The position numbers and the translations under genes are program-made. Below, in pieces: positions 1 to 5,932 of a DNA stretch of 15,631 nt; positions within the stretch are counted from its first letter, which is position 1; each line of letters begins with the position of its first letter. Source of the DNA: Sporomusa sp. (GTDB lineage: Bacteria; Bacillota_C; Negativicutes; Sporomusales; Sporomusaceae); contig JAQSXM010000028.1 in assembly GCA_029256645.1 (NCBI GenBank), positions 1 to 15,631 of the forward strand, read 5' to 3'. The notes beneath the pieces were generated by a model that ran no database searches, was not told the origin of the DNA, and was given only the letters and a program-made list of their open reading frames with translations.

Positions 1-1
1 T

Positions 2-988
2 GAAGATGAAATCGGTCAAATGGCAAAAGGGTTTCGGGAGATGCGGACGAATTAGCATACTATTGTCGCGAAGGTATACTCCCAGTCAGAGCAACTGGCG
101 GCTTCGTCCGAAGAATTGACTGCCAGCGCCGCGCAATCAGCCCAGGCGGCAAATCAAGTTGCCCTATCGATCAGCGAAGTGGCAAACGGAGCGGAAAAAC
201 ATGTTAACTCTGTCAATGAAACCTTGGTGGTTGTGAAACAAATGTCGGATGATATCCAGCAAGTTGCCGGCAATACCAGTCTCGTAGCTGAAAAATCGGC
301 TCAGGTTGCTGAAACGGCAAAGGTAGGCAGTAAGTCTGTAGAGCAGGCTGTCAGTCAAATAACCAAAATTGAACAGACAGTCAATAACTCCGCACAAGTA
401 GTTGCCAATTTGGGTGAGCGCTCCAAGGAAATTGGTCAGATTGTGGATACTATATCAGGAATTGCCGGTCAGACCAACCTACTGGCGCTCAATGCAGCCA
501 TTGAAGCTGCAAGAGCCGGGGAACAAGGCCGAGGCTTTGCTGTGGTGGCCGAGGAAGTTCGTAAGCTTGCGGAGCAATCACAGGATGCGGCAAAACAAAT
601 AGCTAAGTTAATCGGCGAAATTCGGGAGGACACAGATAAAGCGGTCGCTGCTATGAATGAAGGTACACATGAGGTTAAAGTTGGGACAGAGGTTGTGACT
701 ACTGCAGGCCATGCATTTGGGGGAATAACGATTCTAGTAACAGAAGTATCCAACCAAGTGCAGGCGATTTCCGTTGCCATTAGGCAGATGGCAAGTAACA
801 GTCAACAAATTGTATCAGCTGTAAAAGAAATCGATGGTCTCAGTAAAAATGTGGCAGGGGAAACGCAAACAGTATCGGTGACGATAGAGGAGCAATCAGT
901 ATCTATGGAAGAAATTGCCTCATTTAGCCAGAGTCTTGCCAAATTGGCTCAGGATCTTCAGGAAGCTGTCAGTACGTTTCGTATTTAG
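2..988 (+). pseudogene. Methyl-accepting chemotaxis protein, 3' part, interrupted by an in-frame amber codon
   Basis: The reading frame is open from the left edge and starts in the end of a HAMP domain (DEIGQMAKGFREM). It then meets TAG at 53-55 and continues in the same frame into the normal post-HAMP linker ([16 protein letters not shown]) and a complete cytoplasmic signalling domain. The highly conserved hairpin tip is present ([18 protein letters not shown], then [18 protein letters not shown]), so apart from the stop the domain looks intact, ending in TAG at 986-988. Such proteins relay ligand binding to CheA/CheW. The first usable start after the stop is a TTG at 116, with no convincing ribosome binding site; a product from there would lack the membrane and sensor parts. 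The sensor half lies outside the window. A sequencing error at one base would restore the frame, so decay is likely but not proven. Confidence 0.8.
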
Positions 989-1064
989 TATACAGAAAAA
1001 TAATAATACAGGTATAGTTATATATTGGAAGAAAGTAGCGTAGTCCCGTAAATCCTTAAAAATC

Positions 1065-1265
1065 CTAGGTTTGCACAACTCTTTCCTGCTGAAACTTCAA
1101 AGCAACCAGCGTGCTGACATAACCAACCTGACGACTATTAATGCTGGCACCAAGACGACGGATGAGACCATGGTTCTGTAGAGTAATTACTCTGTTTAAT
1201 ATATCTTACTCGCTACAGTTTAGGCGGGCTGCCAAGTCTTGTTAGGGTGGTGGTGTCGACAATGG
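1065..1265 (-). pseudogene. Fragment of an Lrp/AsnC-type siroheme decarboxylase gene (AhbA/AhbB or NirD/L-like)
   Basis: On the minus strand one frame reads QDLAARLNCSE, stop, DILNRVITLQN, then HGLIRRLGASINSRQVGY, then VSTLVALKFQQERV, and ends at TAG (1065-1067). This matches the winged-helix part and the start of the ligand-binding part of siroheme decarboxylase subunits, which have the pattern LAxxLGxSEEEVLxRVxxLxxxGxIRRxGAxxxSRxLGYxSTLVAxKV. Those enzymes act in the alternative heme (siroheme) or heme d1 pathway. Only about 60 of roughly 150 residues remain. There is a TAA (probably from GAA) inside the helix-turn-helix region and another TAA at 1242-1244. The N-terminus fades into PLST-like sequence near 1262 and the C-terminal half is missing. 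No ahb or hem neighbours are present. The family is recognised from memory of the motif, not from a search. Confidence 0.6.
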
Positions 1266-1564
1266 ATAATGTAACAGATAAGTTAGAATGCAATTTGACG
1301 GAAGAAGAACTACGAGAGTTGTTGCTGATCTGCCCAATATTATTAGAGACTTAAAAGATGAAAGTGACGACTTAGAAAAAACAGATCAATGATGTAATGT
1401 ATCAGCCATCTTATGCTTTAATAGGGTGGCTTTTACCTATTATTTACCACTTTGCGCTTGAAAACATCTATCGCAGGTGTACATGTGACCGATTGGCTTT
1501 CGGTACGAGTGATAGTGGGTAATATATTGGTGTACTCGTGATTACATTGTGGCTGAAAATATAA
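1262..1564 (+). pseudogene. Frameshifted gene for a small membrane protein of unknown function
   Basis: An ATG at 1262 follows a GGTGGTG-rich stretch and opens a frame reading MDNVTDKLECNLTEEELREL. The coherent sequence then moves to another frame (VADLPNIIRDLKDESDDLEK) and returns near the six-A run at 1375-1380 to the first frame (QINDVMYQPSYALIGWLLPI, then IYHFALENIYRR). A further shift near 1485 gives TDWLSVRVIVGNILVYS, and a last one gives VITLWLKI with TAA at 1562-1564. Joined together, these make one acidic coiled-coil-like N-terminal segment followed by two hydrophobic, probably membrane-spanning segments, about 100 residues in all. Three or more frame changes mean it is not translated as one product. 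I do not recognise the family. The single-frame pieces (1262-1354 and 1288-1392) are too short to stand as separate genes. Confidence 0.5.
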
Positions 1565-1572
1565 CATAATTA

Positions 1573-1645
1573 AGTGGTTATTTTCGAGTGGTATTAACTA
1601 CTCTTAATCAGTGGTTGTTGGTTCGATTCAAACGTGGGTCCACTA
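1573..1645 (+). pseudogene. Degraded tRNA-Lys (anticodon CUU)
   Basis: The 3' half is tRNA-like. There is an anticodon loop CTCTTAA (1601-1607, anticodon CTT at 1603-1605), a T-arm GTTGG-TTCGATT-CAAAC (1617-1633), and an acceptor 3' strand TGGGTCC with discriminator A and CTA in place of CCA (1635-1645). Faults are visible. The T-stem has a G-A mismatch, the anticodon 5' stem appears to have lost a base, the variable loop is one base short, and the 5' acceptor strand that should read GGACCCA is not recognisable. The D-arm region (about 1583-1597) only vaguely resembles AGCTCAG-TTGGTAGAGC. A strong terminator follows 9 bases later, as expected for a former tRNA unit. The alternative is the residual attachment site of a departed integrative element. 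Confidence 0.5.
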
Positions 1646-1653
1646 AGAAATAT

Positions 1654-1692
1654 AGGTGTATCAAAGGTTTATGGTCCTTTGGTACACCTTTT
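1654..1692 (+). terminator. Rho-independent terminator behind the tRNA relic
   Basis: A 14-bp stem (AGGTGTATCAAAGG at 1654-1667 paired with CCTTTGGTACACCT at 1676-1689, one G-U pair) has an 8-base loop and runs into TTTT. The T-tract lies on the plus side, so it ends rightward transcription, presumably of the former tRNA or the genes before it. Confidence 0.75.
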
Positions 1693-1718
1693 GAATTATA
1701 AACCGTTGACAAGAAGGC

Positions 1719-1742
1719 GAAAAATAAACCGGTTAAAACCGG
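1719..1742 (-). terminator. Possible terminator of lpxB
   Basis: On the minus strand a short stem CCGGT/ACCGG with loop TTTA (1729-1742) is followed by TTTATTTTTC. It lies about 40 bases after the lpxB stop. The stem is only 5-6 bp, so this is tentative. Confidence 0.4.
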
Positions 1743-1778
1743 GAGGGGTAATGTCCTTTGTCAGTTAAGCTGGTAACA

Positions 1779-2945
1779 TCAACTTTCTATATTGGGGGAC
1801 AGGGATATTCCAGTTTTATTACACGCTACATCAAGGATAATTTGTGCTCCTCTGTCCACTGCACCCGGTTCTCCTAATTTAGATTTAACTTCGTCGAGAT
1901 CATGTAGTATACGTTCTCTCAACTCTTTATTTGTTAAGAGGGCTACGGCCTCTTTAACAATATTATCAGGTGTAGCATTGTGCTGTATTAGCTCTGGAAT
2001 GATCAGACGATCAGCAATAATATTTGCTAATCCAACATACGGTATATCTACCATGAACTTCGCAATAAAGTAAGTAATTGTGTTCAGCTTATAAATAAGT
2101 ATTGTGGGAACAGCCATTATCGATGTTTCCAGGGTCGCAGTACCTGATGCGGCGATGGCGATATCAGAGATATGCATCAAATCATAAGTATGTCTAGTGC
2201 TTAATTTAACTGGCACACTATATTCTTTAAGTATATTAGCTATTGTTTCTTCCGCTATCGTGGGAGCTATTGGTAAATAGAATTGACAGGGTATTTTTTC
2301 TGTGATTTTTTCTGCAGCAGACATCATTACCGGCAATAATTCTTGAATCTCATGTCGCCGACTGCCGGGCATCAAAAGAACTACTGGTTTTATCGGGTCA
2401 GCGTCAAAATATCTATAGGCTTCTTCTTTAGTTAAAGTTGGTTTGGCAATATCGATTAACGGATTCCCTATAAAAGACACATTTGCGCCTGCTTCGCGGT
2501 ATATTTCGACTTCGAAAGGGAAAATCACCGCAACATGCTCAACTAAATTAGCCATTTCTTTTGCTCTGCCACGCCCATGTGCCCAAACTTTAGGACTAAT
2601 ATAAGATACTACCGGAATACCTTTTGCCTTAGCGATCTTTGCTAATCTCATATTAAAGCCAGGATAGTCAATTATAACTAATACATCCGGGCGCTCAAGG
2701 TCCATTACATCTGACAAAAACTTGCGTAAACGAAATAGCTTAGGCATAGATGTTGCAATTTCTATGAACCCCATAGTAGCAAGATCATTAATGTCATGAA
2801 CTATTTCTACGCCAGCTTCCCGCATTTTACTGCCGCCCATGCCGAAGATTCTGACGTTAGAACAGATTTTTTTTAACGCTGTTGCCAAAGAAGCCCCGTG
2901 TAAATCGCCGGACGCTTCCCCTGCTGAAATCATTATTTTACACAT
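1779..2945 (-). CDS. lpxB: Lipid-A-disaccharide synthase LpxB
   Basis: Glycosyltransferase (GT19 family) that joins UDP-2,3-diacylglucosamine and lipid X to make the lipid A disaccharide, at the cytoplasmic face of the inner membrane. The 388 residues match the usual length of about 380. The N-terminus has the family start MISAGEASGDLHGA (residues 5-18), then VLVIIDYPGFN (88-98), SYISPKVWAHG (114-124), a nucleotide-sugar loop LLMPGSRRHEI (190-200) and AASGTATLETS further on. ATG at 2943-2945 is preceded by GGAAGTG about 8 bases upstream. In Negativicutes lpxB often lies in a run of lpx/kds genes, but here it stands alone between relics and a tetR gene. It is intact, unlike the genes to its left. 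Its presence is the main evidence for an outer membrane. Confidence 0.95.
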   Translation of the reverse strand: MCKIMISAGEASGDLHGASLATALKKICSNVRIFGMGGSKMREAGVEIVHDINDLATMGFIEIATSMPKLFRLRKFLSDVMDLERPDVLVIIDYPGFNMRLAKIAKAKGIPVVSYISPKVWAHGRGRAKEMANLVEHVAVIFPFEVEIYREAGANVSFIGNPLIDIAKPTLTKEEAYRYFDADPIKPVVLLMPGSRRHEIQELLPVMMSAAEKITEKIPCQFYLPIAPTIAEETIANILKEYSVPVKLSTRHTYDLMHISDIAIAASGTATLETSIMAVPTILIYKLNTITYFIAKFMVDIPYVGLANIIADRLIIPELIQHNATPDNIVKEAVALLTNKELRERILHDLDEVKSKLGEPGAVDRGAQIILDVACNKTGISLSPNIES

Positions 2946-2958
2946 ATCATGACACTTC

Positions 2959-2993
2959 CAATAATTTTTGGTATATAAAGAGTTCAGTAATAC
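2959..2993 (-). promoter_or_regulatory. Possible lpxB promoter
   Basis: On the minus strand TTGCCT is followed after 18 bases by TTTATA, and the start codon lies some 20-30 bases further on. The -35 box is weak. Upstream, two copies of GATTTAGGG lie 20 bases apart (3046-3054 and 3026-3034), about two helical turns, which could be a protein-binding site. Confidence 0.35.
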
Positions 2994-3067
2994 ACTAAGG
3001 CAAAATACCCGTTAAGTTATGTTTCCCCTAAATCAGAACATTTTACCCTAAATCCGCATTGATTCAA

Positions 3068-3096
3068 ATAAAAAAAAGATGCGTAGTTCTTACGCA
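3068..3096 (-). terminator. Terminator of the orphan TetR gene
   Basis: On the minus strand the hairpin TGCGTA-AGAAC-TACGCA is followed by TC and a run of eight or more T. The stop codon of the TetR gene (3090-3092) lies inside the hairpin. A near-copy of the whole element occurs at 14363-14395. Confidence 0.8.
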
Positions 3097-3725
3097 ATCT
3101 CATAGCTGGTCAATGTTATTTTGAATGCACCTTCCTCGATCCCCAAGACTCGTTCCAATAGAGATTCGGCCAGTTTTACCTTGGTGGCAATCACTTCAGG
3201 CGGTTCTTGAAAAAAAAGGGCTTCCCAGATACAACTTAGTGTACTCCAGAAAAAAGCAATGGTTTCTTTTATACTAACCACACTCATAGTTTTTTCCTGA
3301 TCTCCTTGTTGAATCATGTCAGTGATAAGCGGGTTAAAGACGTCTTCGACCAGCTTTTTCCAGGCTTTGTAGTATAAGTTGAGTTGTTCTTCATCCCACA
3401 GCCTTTTAAAAAGAATATTAAGCTGAGTAGGAAGAAACAGGCGTGTAATAAATAGTTGCAGTTTGGGTAAAGCCGTGAGCTGGCGGTTTTCCAACTTGAA
3501 GGAAGTGGCCATTTCGGTTGCCCAGCGGGCGCAAATTGCTTCCAGGATGGCTTCTTTGGAAGGAAAATAGTGGTAGAAGGTGCCTTTTGCGGCGCCGGTT
3601 TTTTTTGTAATATCAATGATCATGGTTTTTTGGTAGCCGGCAAAACGAAATAGCTCCAGTGCTGCGTCCATCAGTTCGGTCCGCCGGACTTCAGCTTCTT
3701 TTATGATTCTTGTAATGAAAAGCAT
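3090..3725 (-). CDS. TetR/AcrR-family transcriptional regulator (orphan)
   Basis: A 211-residue one-component repressor. The N-terminal helix-turn-helix domain (about residues 15-65) shows the TetR signature: TELMDAALELFRFAGYQKT, then DITKKTGAAKGTFYHYFPSKEAILEAI. The C-terminal ligand domain is all-helical with no family I can name. Nothing is co-transcribed with it; the next minus-strand gene is convergent with its terminator and the SMR operon upstream is a separate unit. The start is uncertain. GGAG abuts the ATG at 3723-3725 almost directly, which is too close for good initiation, so an internal start a few codons later (for example ATT at 3714-3716) is possible. Its own promoter carries several GACC/GGTC palindromes, suggesting autoregulation. 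Its other target cannot be told from this window. Confidence 0.85.
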   Translation of the reverse strand: MLFITRIIKEAEVRRTELMDAALELFRFAGYQKTMIIDITKKTGAAKGTFYHYFPSKEAILEAICARWATEMATSFKLENRQLTALPKLQLFITRLFLPTQLNILFKRLWDEEQLNLYYKAWKKLVEDVFNPLITDMIQQGDQEKTMSVVSIKETIAFFWSTLSCIWEALFFQEPPEVIATKVKLAESLLERVLGIEEGAFKITLTSYEIA

Positions 3726-3832
3726 CTCCTAATTGGTTTAATGACCATGATTGCTGGGATAAGAAAAAAGTGTTTTAGGTCCTAATCCTCAAAGCGATAT
3801 AAAGGCTGTAAAGCGGGTCATTACTTAAAACA

Positions 3833-3882
3833 ATTGACCTGGGTCGATAATAATTATAAAAAAATTTTGTCCACATTGTCAA
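3833..3882 (-). promoter_or_regulatory. Promoter and operator of the orphan TetR gene
   Basis: On the minus strand TTGACA (3877-3882) and TATAAT (3853-3858) are both perfect consensus with an 18-base spacer. The predicted start point (about 3846) lies within an imperfect palindrome AT-GACC-TG-GGTC-AT (3833-3848), placed to block initiation. More sites with the same half-site follow in the leader: GGTCATTA/TAATGACC at 3816-3823 and 3739-3746 as an inverted pair, and TTAGG-T-CCTAA at 3775-3785. Confidence 0.7.
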
Positions 3883-3915
3883 GAAAAATTGGCCAAGCCT
3901 CATAAGTTCGGATTT

Positions 3916-4242
3916 TTAATGACCAGGACCTTTCAAATTAAGTAAAACTACGCCGCTGATAATTAAGGCTATCCCTATACCGGTGTAAACGTTGAAAGAC
4001 TCTTTCCAAATCAAAATGGCGACCAATGTCGTCAAAAGCGTTCCTAATCCCGACCAGATAGCATAAGCGATGTTTAGTGGAATAACAGTCATAGTTTGGG
4101 CGACTGTATAAAATGAAGTTCCCATTCCTACTATAAAAGCAAGGCTGGGCATGAGCTTGGTAAAACCTGCTGAGGCTTTAAGCATAGACGTGGAAAAAAC
4201 TTCGAAGGCAATTGCTATGCCTAATAAAACATATGGATTCAC
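3916..4242 (-). CDS. Small multidrug resistance (SMR) transporter, EmrE/QacE/YvdS type
   Basis: A 108-residue, four-helix inner-membrane protein that exchanges protons for cationic drugs as a dimer (homo- or heterodimer). The essential Glu is residue 14 (IAFEVFSTSMLKAS), the same position as in EmrE, and the family motif IPLNIAYAIWSGLGT is present in helix 3. The start is GTG at 4240-4242, overlapping the TGA of the upstream tetR gene by 4 bases, with AAGGAGG 7 bases ahead, so translation is coupled. The TetR-SMR arrangement resembles yvdT-yvdS-yvdR of Bacillus subtilis, but only one SMR subunit is present here, which suggests a homodimer. Drug efflux or guanidinium-type export cannot be separated by eye. 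I see no terminator after the gene. Confidence 0.9.
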   Translation of the reverse strand: MNPYVLLGIAIAFEVFSTSMLKASAGFTKLMPSLAFIVGMGTSFYTVAQTMTVIPLNIAYAIWSGLGTLLTTLVAILIWKESFNVYTGIGIALIISGVVLLNLKGPGH

Positions 4243-4799
4243 TGCAGTTCCTCCTTAGTTAAAGAAATTAAGTAGTTTAAAACTTTCTCACGAGCATCCT
4301 CACTTAGGTTCATTCCGTGTAGCTGATTGAAGTACATGCCATCAACCGCAAGTCTGATGACTGTCGAAAGGGTTGAATCAATATGATCGTTCTCAATATG
4401 AGCTTGTAATACTTGTAAATGCTTAGACACAGATTTCAACAGTTCAGGATTTGTTGCGACAGCTGCTAAAAAGGCGACGTTCATATCGAATTCACTGCCT
4501 AATTGCTTGAAGGTTACTGTCGTATATGCCCTGGTCCATTTCCCTTTTTCACAAGGATCTTCGTTGGCAGCACATTCCACATCGTTAATATAACCTTGTA
4601 TTAAATAGTCATTCATGCCTTTCATCAAGGCATCCTTATTGGAAAAGTGATATAGCAGCCCACCTTTACTTATCTTTGCCTCTTTTGCAACTGCTTCCAA
4701 TGTTAATGCAAATACGCCAGCGGTGTTAATAATTTGGGCAGCGGCTCGCAGTATTTTCTGCCTCGTAGCAATTGTTTCACCAGAAGTCTGGTTTTTCAT
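4239..4799 (-). CDS. TetR-family repressor of the SMR operon (YvdT-like)
   Basis: A 186-residue regulator starting MKNQTSGETIATRQKI. The DNA-binding domain (about residues 12-60) has ILRAAAQIINTAG, LEAVAKEAKISKGGLLYHF and NKDALM. ATG at 4797-4799 is chosen because GGAGG sits 8 bases upstream and the promoter lies just before it. The frame is open further, to 5000, but that extension would run through the promoter and operator and into the end of the merR gene, and its sequence is not TetR-like. It is first in a two-gene operon with the SMR gene. The long C-terminal helical domain should bind the inducing drug. Auto-repression is strongly suggested by the operator inside its promoter. Confidence 0.9.
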   Translation of the reverse strand: MKNQTSGETIATRQKILRAAAQIINTAGVFALTLEAVAKEAKISKGGLLYHFSNKDALMKGMNDYLIQGYINDVECAANEDPCEKGKWTRAYTTVTFKQLGSEFDMNVAFLAAVATNPELLKSVSKHLQVLQAHIENDHIDSTLSTVIRLAVDGMYFNQLHGMNLSEDAREKVLNYLISLTKEELQ

Positions 4800-4829
4800 A
4801 GACTTACCTCCATCATTAGTGCTTAATTC

Positions 4830-4858
4830 ATTATGTACCGTCTGGACGGTATAGTCAA
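4830..4858 (-). promoter_or_regulatory. TetR-SMR operon promoter with operator in the spacer
   Basis: On the minus strand TTGACT (4853-4858) and CATAAT (4830-4835) are 17 bases apart. Almost the whole spacer is the perfect 7-bp inverted repeat TACCGTC-CA-GACGGTA (4836-4851). A repressor bound there would exclude RNA polymerase. The size and symmetry are typical of TetR-family operators. Confidence 0.8.
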
Positions 4859-4932
4859 GAGCTGTTATATTCCGCAAATTTTTCTTGACAATACAAGTCA
4901 ATCTGGCGTGGATGCTGCTGCAGCATGTTGGG

Positions 4933-5775
4933 TTATTCCAATAAAATTGAGATTCGGGCTTCGCAATAGAATGGATCGCCGGAGGTTGCGATATCATCAA
5001 GGATGCTTTCTACATAGCCGTGTCCGGTGAAGGTAAGCCTGTGATCAACTGCATAGTCTACAAGTTGTTGAAAGGCCTGGTTTATCTGTGGCCAGTCCCC
5101 CTTATAATAGCCTGCAAGATAACGTCCACCAGGCTTATAAGCACAATTTATTGATTGGGCTTTTTTCTCATCAACAGGGTAAAAACAATGGGTAATCTGG
5201 TTGAGGTAGTTTTGGTTGAGATTTTTTTGCTGTAAATGTTCTGCCGCCATCATGTAACCGCCCGGGTAGCCACTGTAGCTGTGGGTATGATAGCAATCAT
5301 ACATAAAATTGGTGAGTACTTTCATCGCTTTTTCAACTGGCATATCGGCAATTGATTTGCTGACCACTATTGCCTGGGCGTTTAGTTCCAAAATTTCAAT
5401 TTTGGCAGGATCAATTGTTTGGATGGTTTCCATGGTGCCAATTTTATTTTGCACCACTCTTTGCAGCCATAAAAGTTCTGCCATTTCTTGTTCTAGCATT
5501 TGATTTTGTTTATGAAGAAATTCCAGCAAATTTTGCGGGGTGTAGTGTGTCAATTGGTTTTTTATTTCTTCCAATGGCACACGAAGTTTGCGCAGCAACT
5601 GAATCGCATCAAACAATGTAGTTTGAGCAATTGTATAATAACGGTAGCCATTTTCTTTCACCACAGCCGGTTTAAATAAATCAATGCTGTCATAATACAT
5701 CAGGGTTCGTTTGTTAATACCGTACATAGCGGCAAATTGCCCGGTAGTAAACTGTTTTTGCAAAAACTCATTCAT
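4933..5775 (-). CDS. MerR-family multidrug-sensing activator (BmrR-like)
   Basis: 280 residues. The N-terminal winged helix-turn-helix (about residues 8-75) reads FTTGQFAAMYGINKRTLMYY, then NGYRYYTIAQ and LLRKLRVPLEEIKNQL, as in BmrR/TipA proteins. A dimerising coiled coil follows (about 85-115, QNQMLEQEMAELLWLQRVV). The C-terminal half has the length of a GyrI-like ligand-binding domain (for example FTGHGYVESILDD near the end), which in BmrR binds lipophilic cations. ATG at 5773-5775 has AGGAG 10 bases upstream. It is divergent from the RND operon and shares its promoter region, so it probably activates that pump when drug is bound. The family is certain, the ligand is not. The gene ends in TAA at 4933-4935 with no obvious terminator. 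Confidence 0.9.
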   Translation of the reverse strand: MNEFLQKQFTTGQFAAMYGINKRTLMYYDSIDLFKPAVVKENGYRYYTIAQTTLFDAIQLLRKLRVPLEEIKNQLTHYTPQNLLEFLHKQNQMLEQEMAELLWLQRVVQNKIGTMETIQTIDPAKIEILELNAQAIVVSKSIADMPVEKAMKVLTNFMYDCYHTHSYSGYPGGYMMAAEHLQQKNLNQNYLNQITHCFYPVDEKKAQSINCAYKPGGRYLAGYYKGDWPQINQAFQQLVDYAVDHRLTFTGHGYVESILDDIATSGDPFYCEARISILLE

Positions 5776-5791
5776 AGTGAAACTTCTCCTC

Positions 5792-5822
5792 TTGACTATT
5801 CAGTTACTGTATACTTTATAAT
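5792..5822 (+). promoter_or_regulatory. MerR-type promoter of the RND operon (19-bp spacer and dyad)
   Basis: TTGACT (5792-5797) and TATAAT (5817-5822) are separated by 19 bases, the over-long spacing typical of MerR-activated promoters, which need the activator to twist the DNA. A dyad spans 5795-5815: the core CAGT-T-ACTG is flanked by matching TAT/ATA blocks, with 8 of 10 positions symmetric per arm. This is the expected binding site of the neighbouring MerR protein. Confidence 0.8.
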
Positions 5823-5847
5823 AGCATAATAAAGCAAAAATGGTCAA
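5818..5847 (-). promoter_or_regulatory. Divergent merR promoter
   Basis: On the minus strand TTGACC (5842-5847) is followed after 18 bases by TATTAT (5818-5823). The -10 box overlaps the -10 of the opposing RND promoter, and the start point would fall inside the dyad, so the MerR protein is placed to control its own gene too. Confidence 0.55.
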
Positions 5848-5932
5848 TTCTGGGAGAAGACAGATAAGCTGGTAGAGCGGCACAAACAAGGCTGCTCTTC
5901 CTTTATTTAAGCAAATAGGAGGTTGAAAAGCC

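Noticed and set aside
1081..1167. Plus-strand peptide reading SNQRADITNLTTINAGTKTT
   Set aside because: It is the shadow of the minus-strand Ahb-like fragment, which matches a known family pattern better.
989..1780. CRISPR array, transposase or other mobile-element core
   Set aside because: No regularly spaced repeats, terminal inverted repeats or transposase-like frames were seen here or elsewhere in the window.
4885..4901. TTGAC-N7-GTCAA inverted repeat, and ATGCTGC-T-GCAGCAT at 4912-4926
   Set aside because: Both are palindromes between merR and the SMR operon promoter, but neither has a T-tract or a fitting promoter element, so no role can be supported.
4800..5000. N-terminal extension of the SMR-operon TetR to 5000
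   Set aside because: It would run through the promoter and operator and into the merR gene, its sequence is not TetR-like, and the ATG at 4799 has an excellent ribosome binding site.
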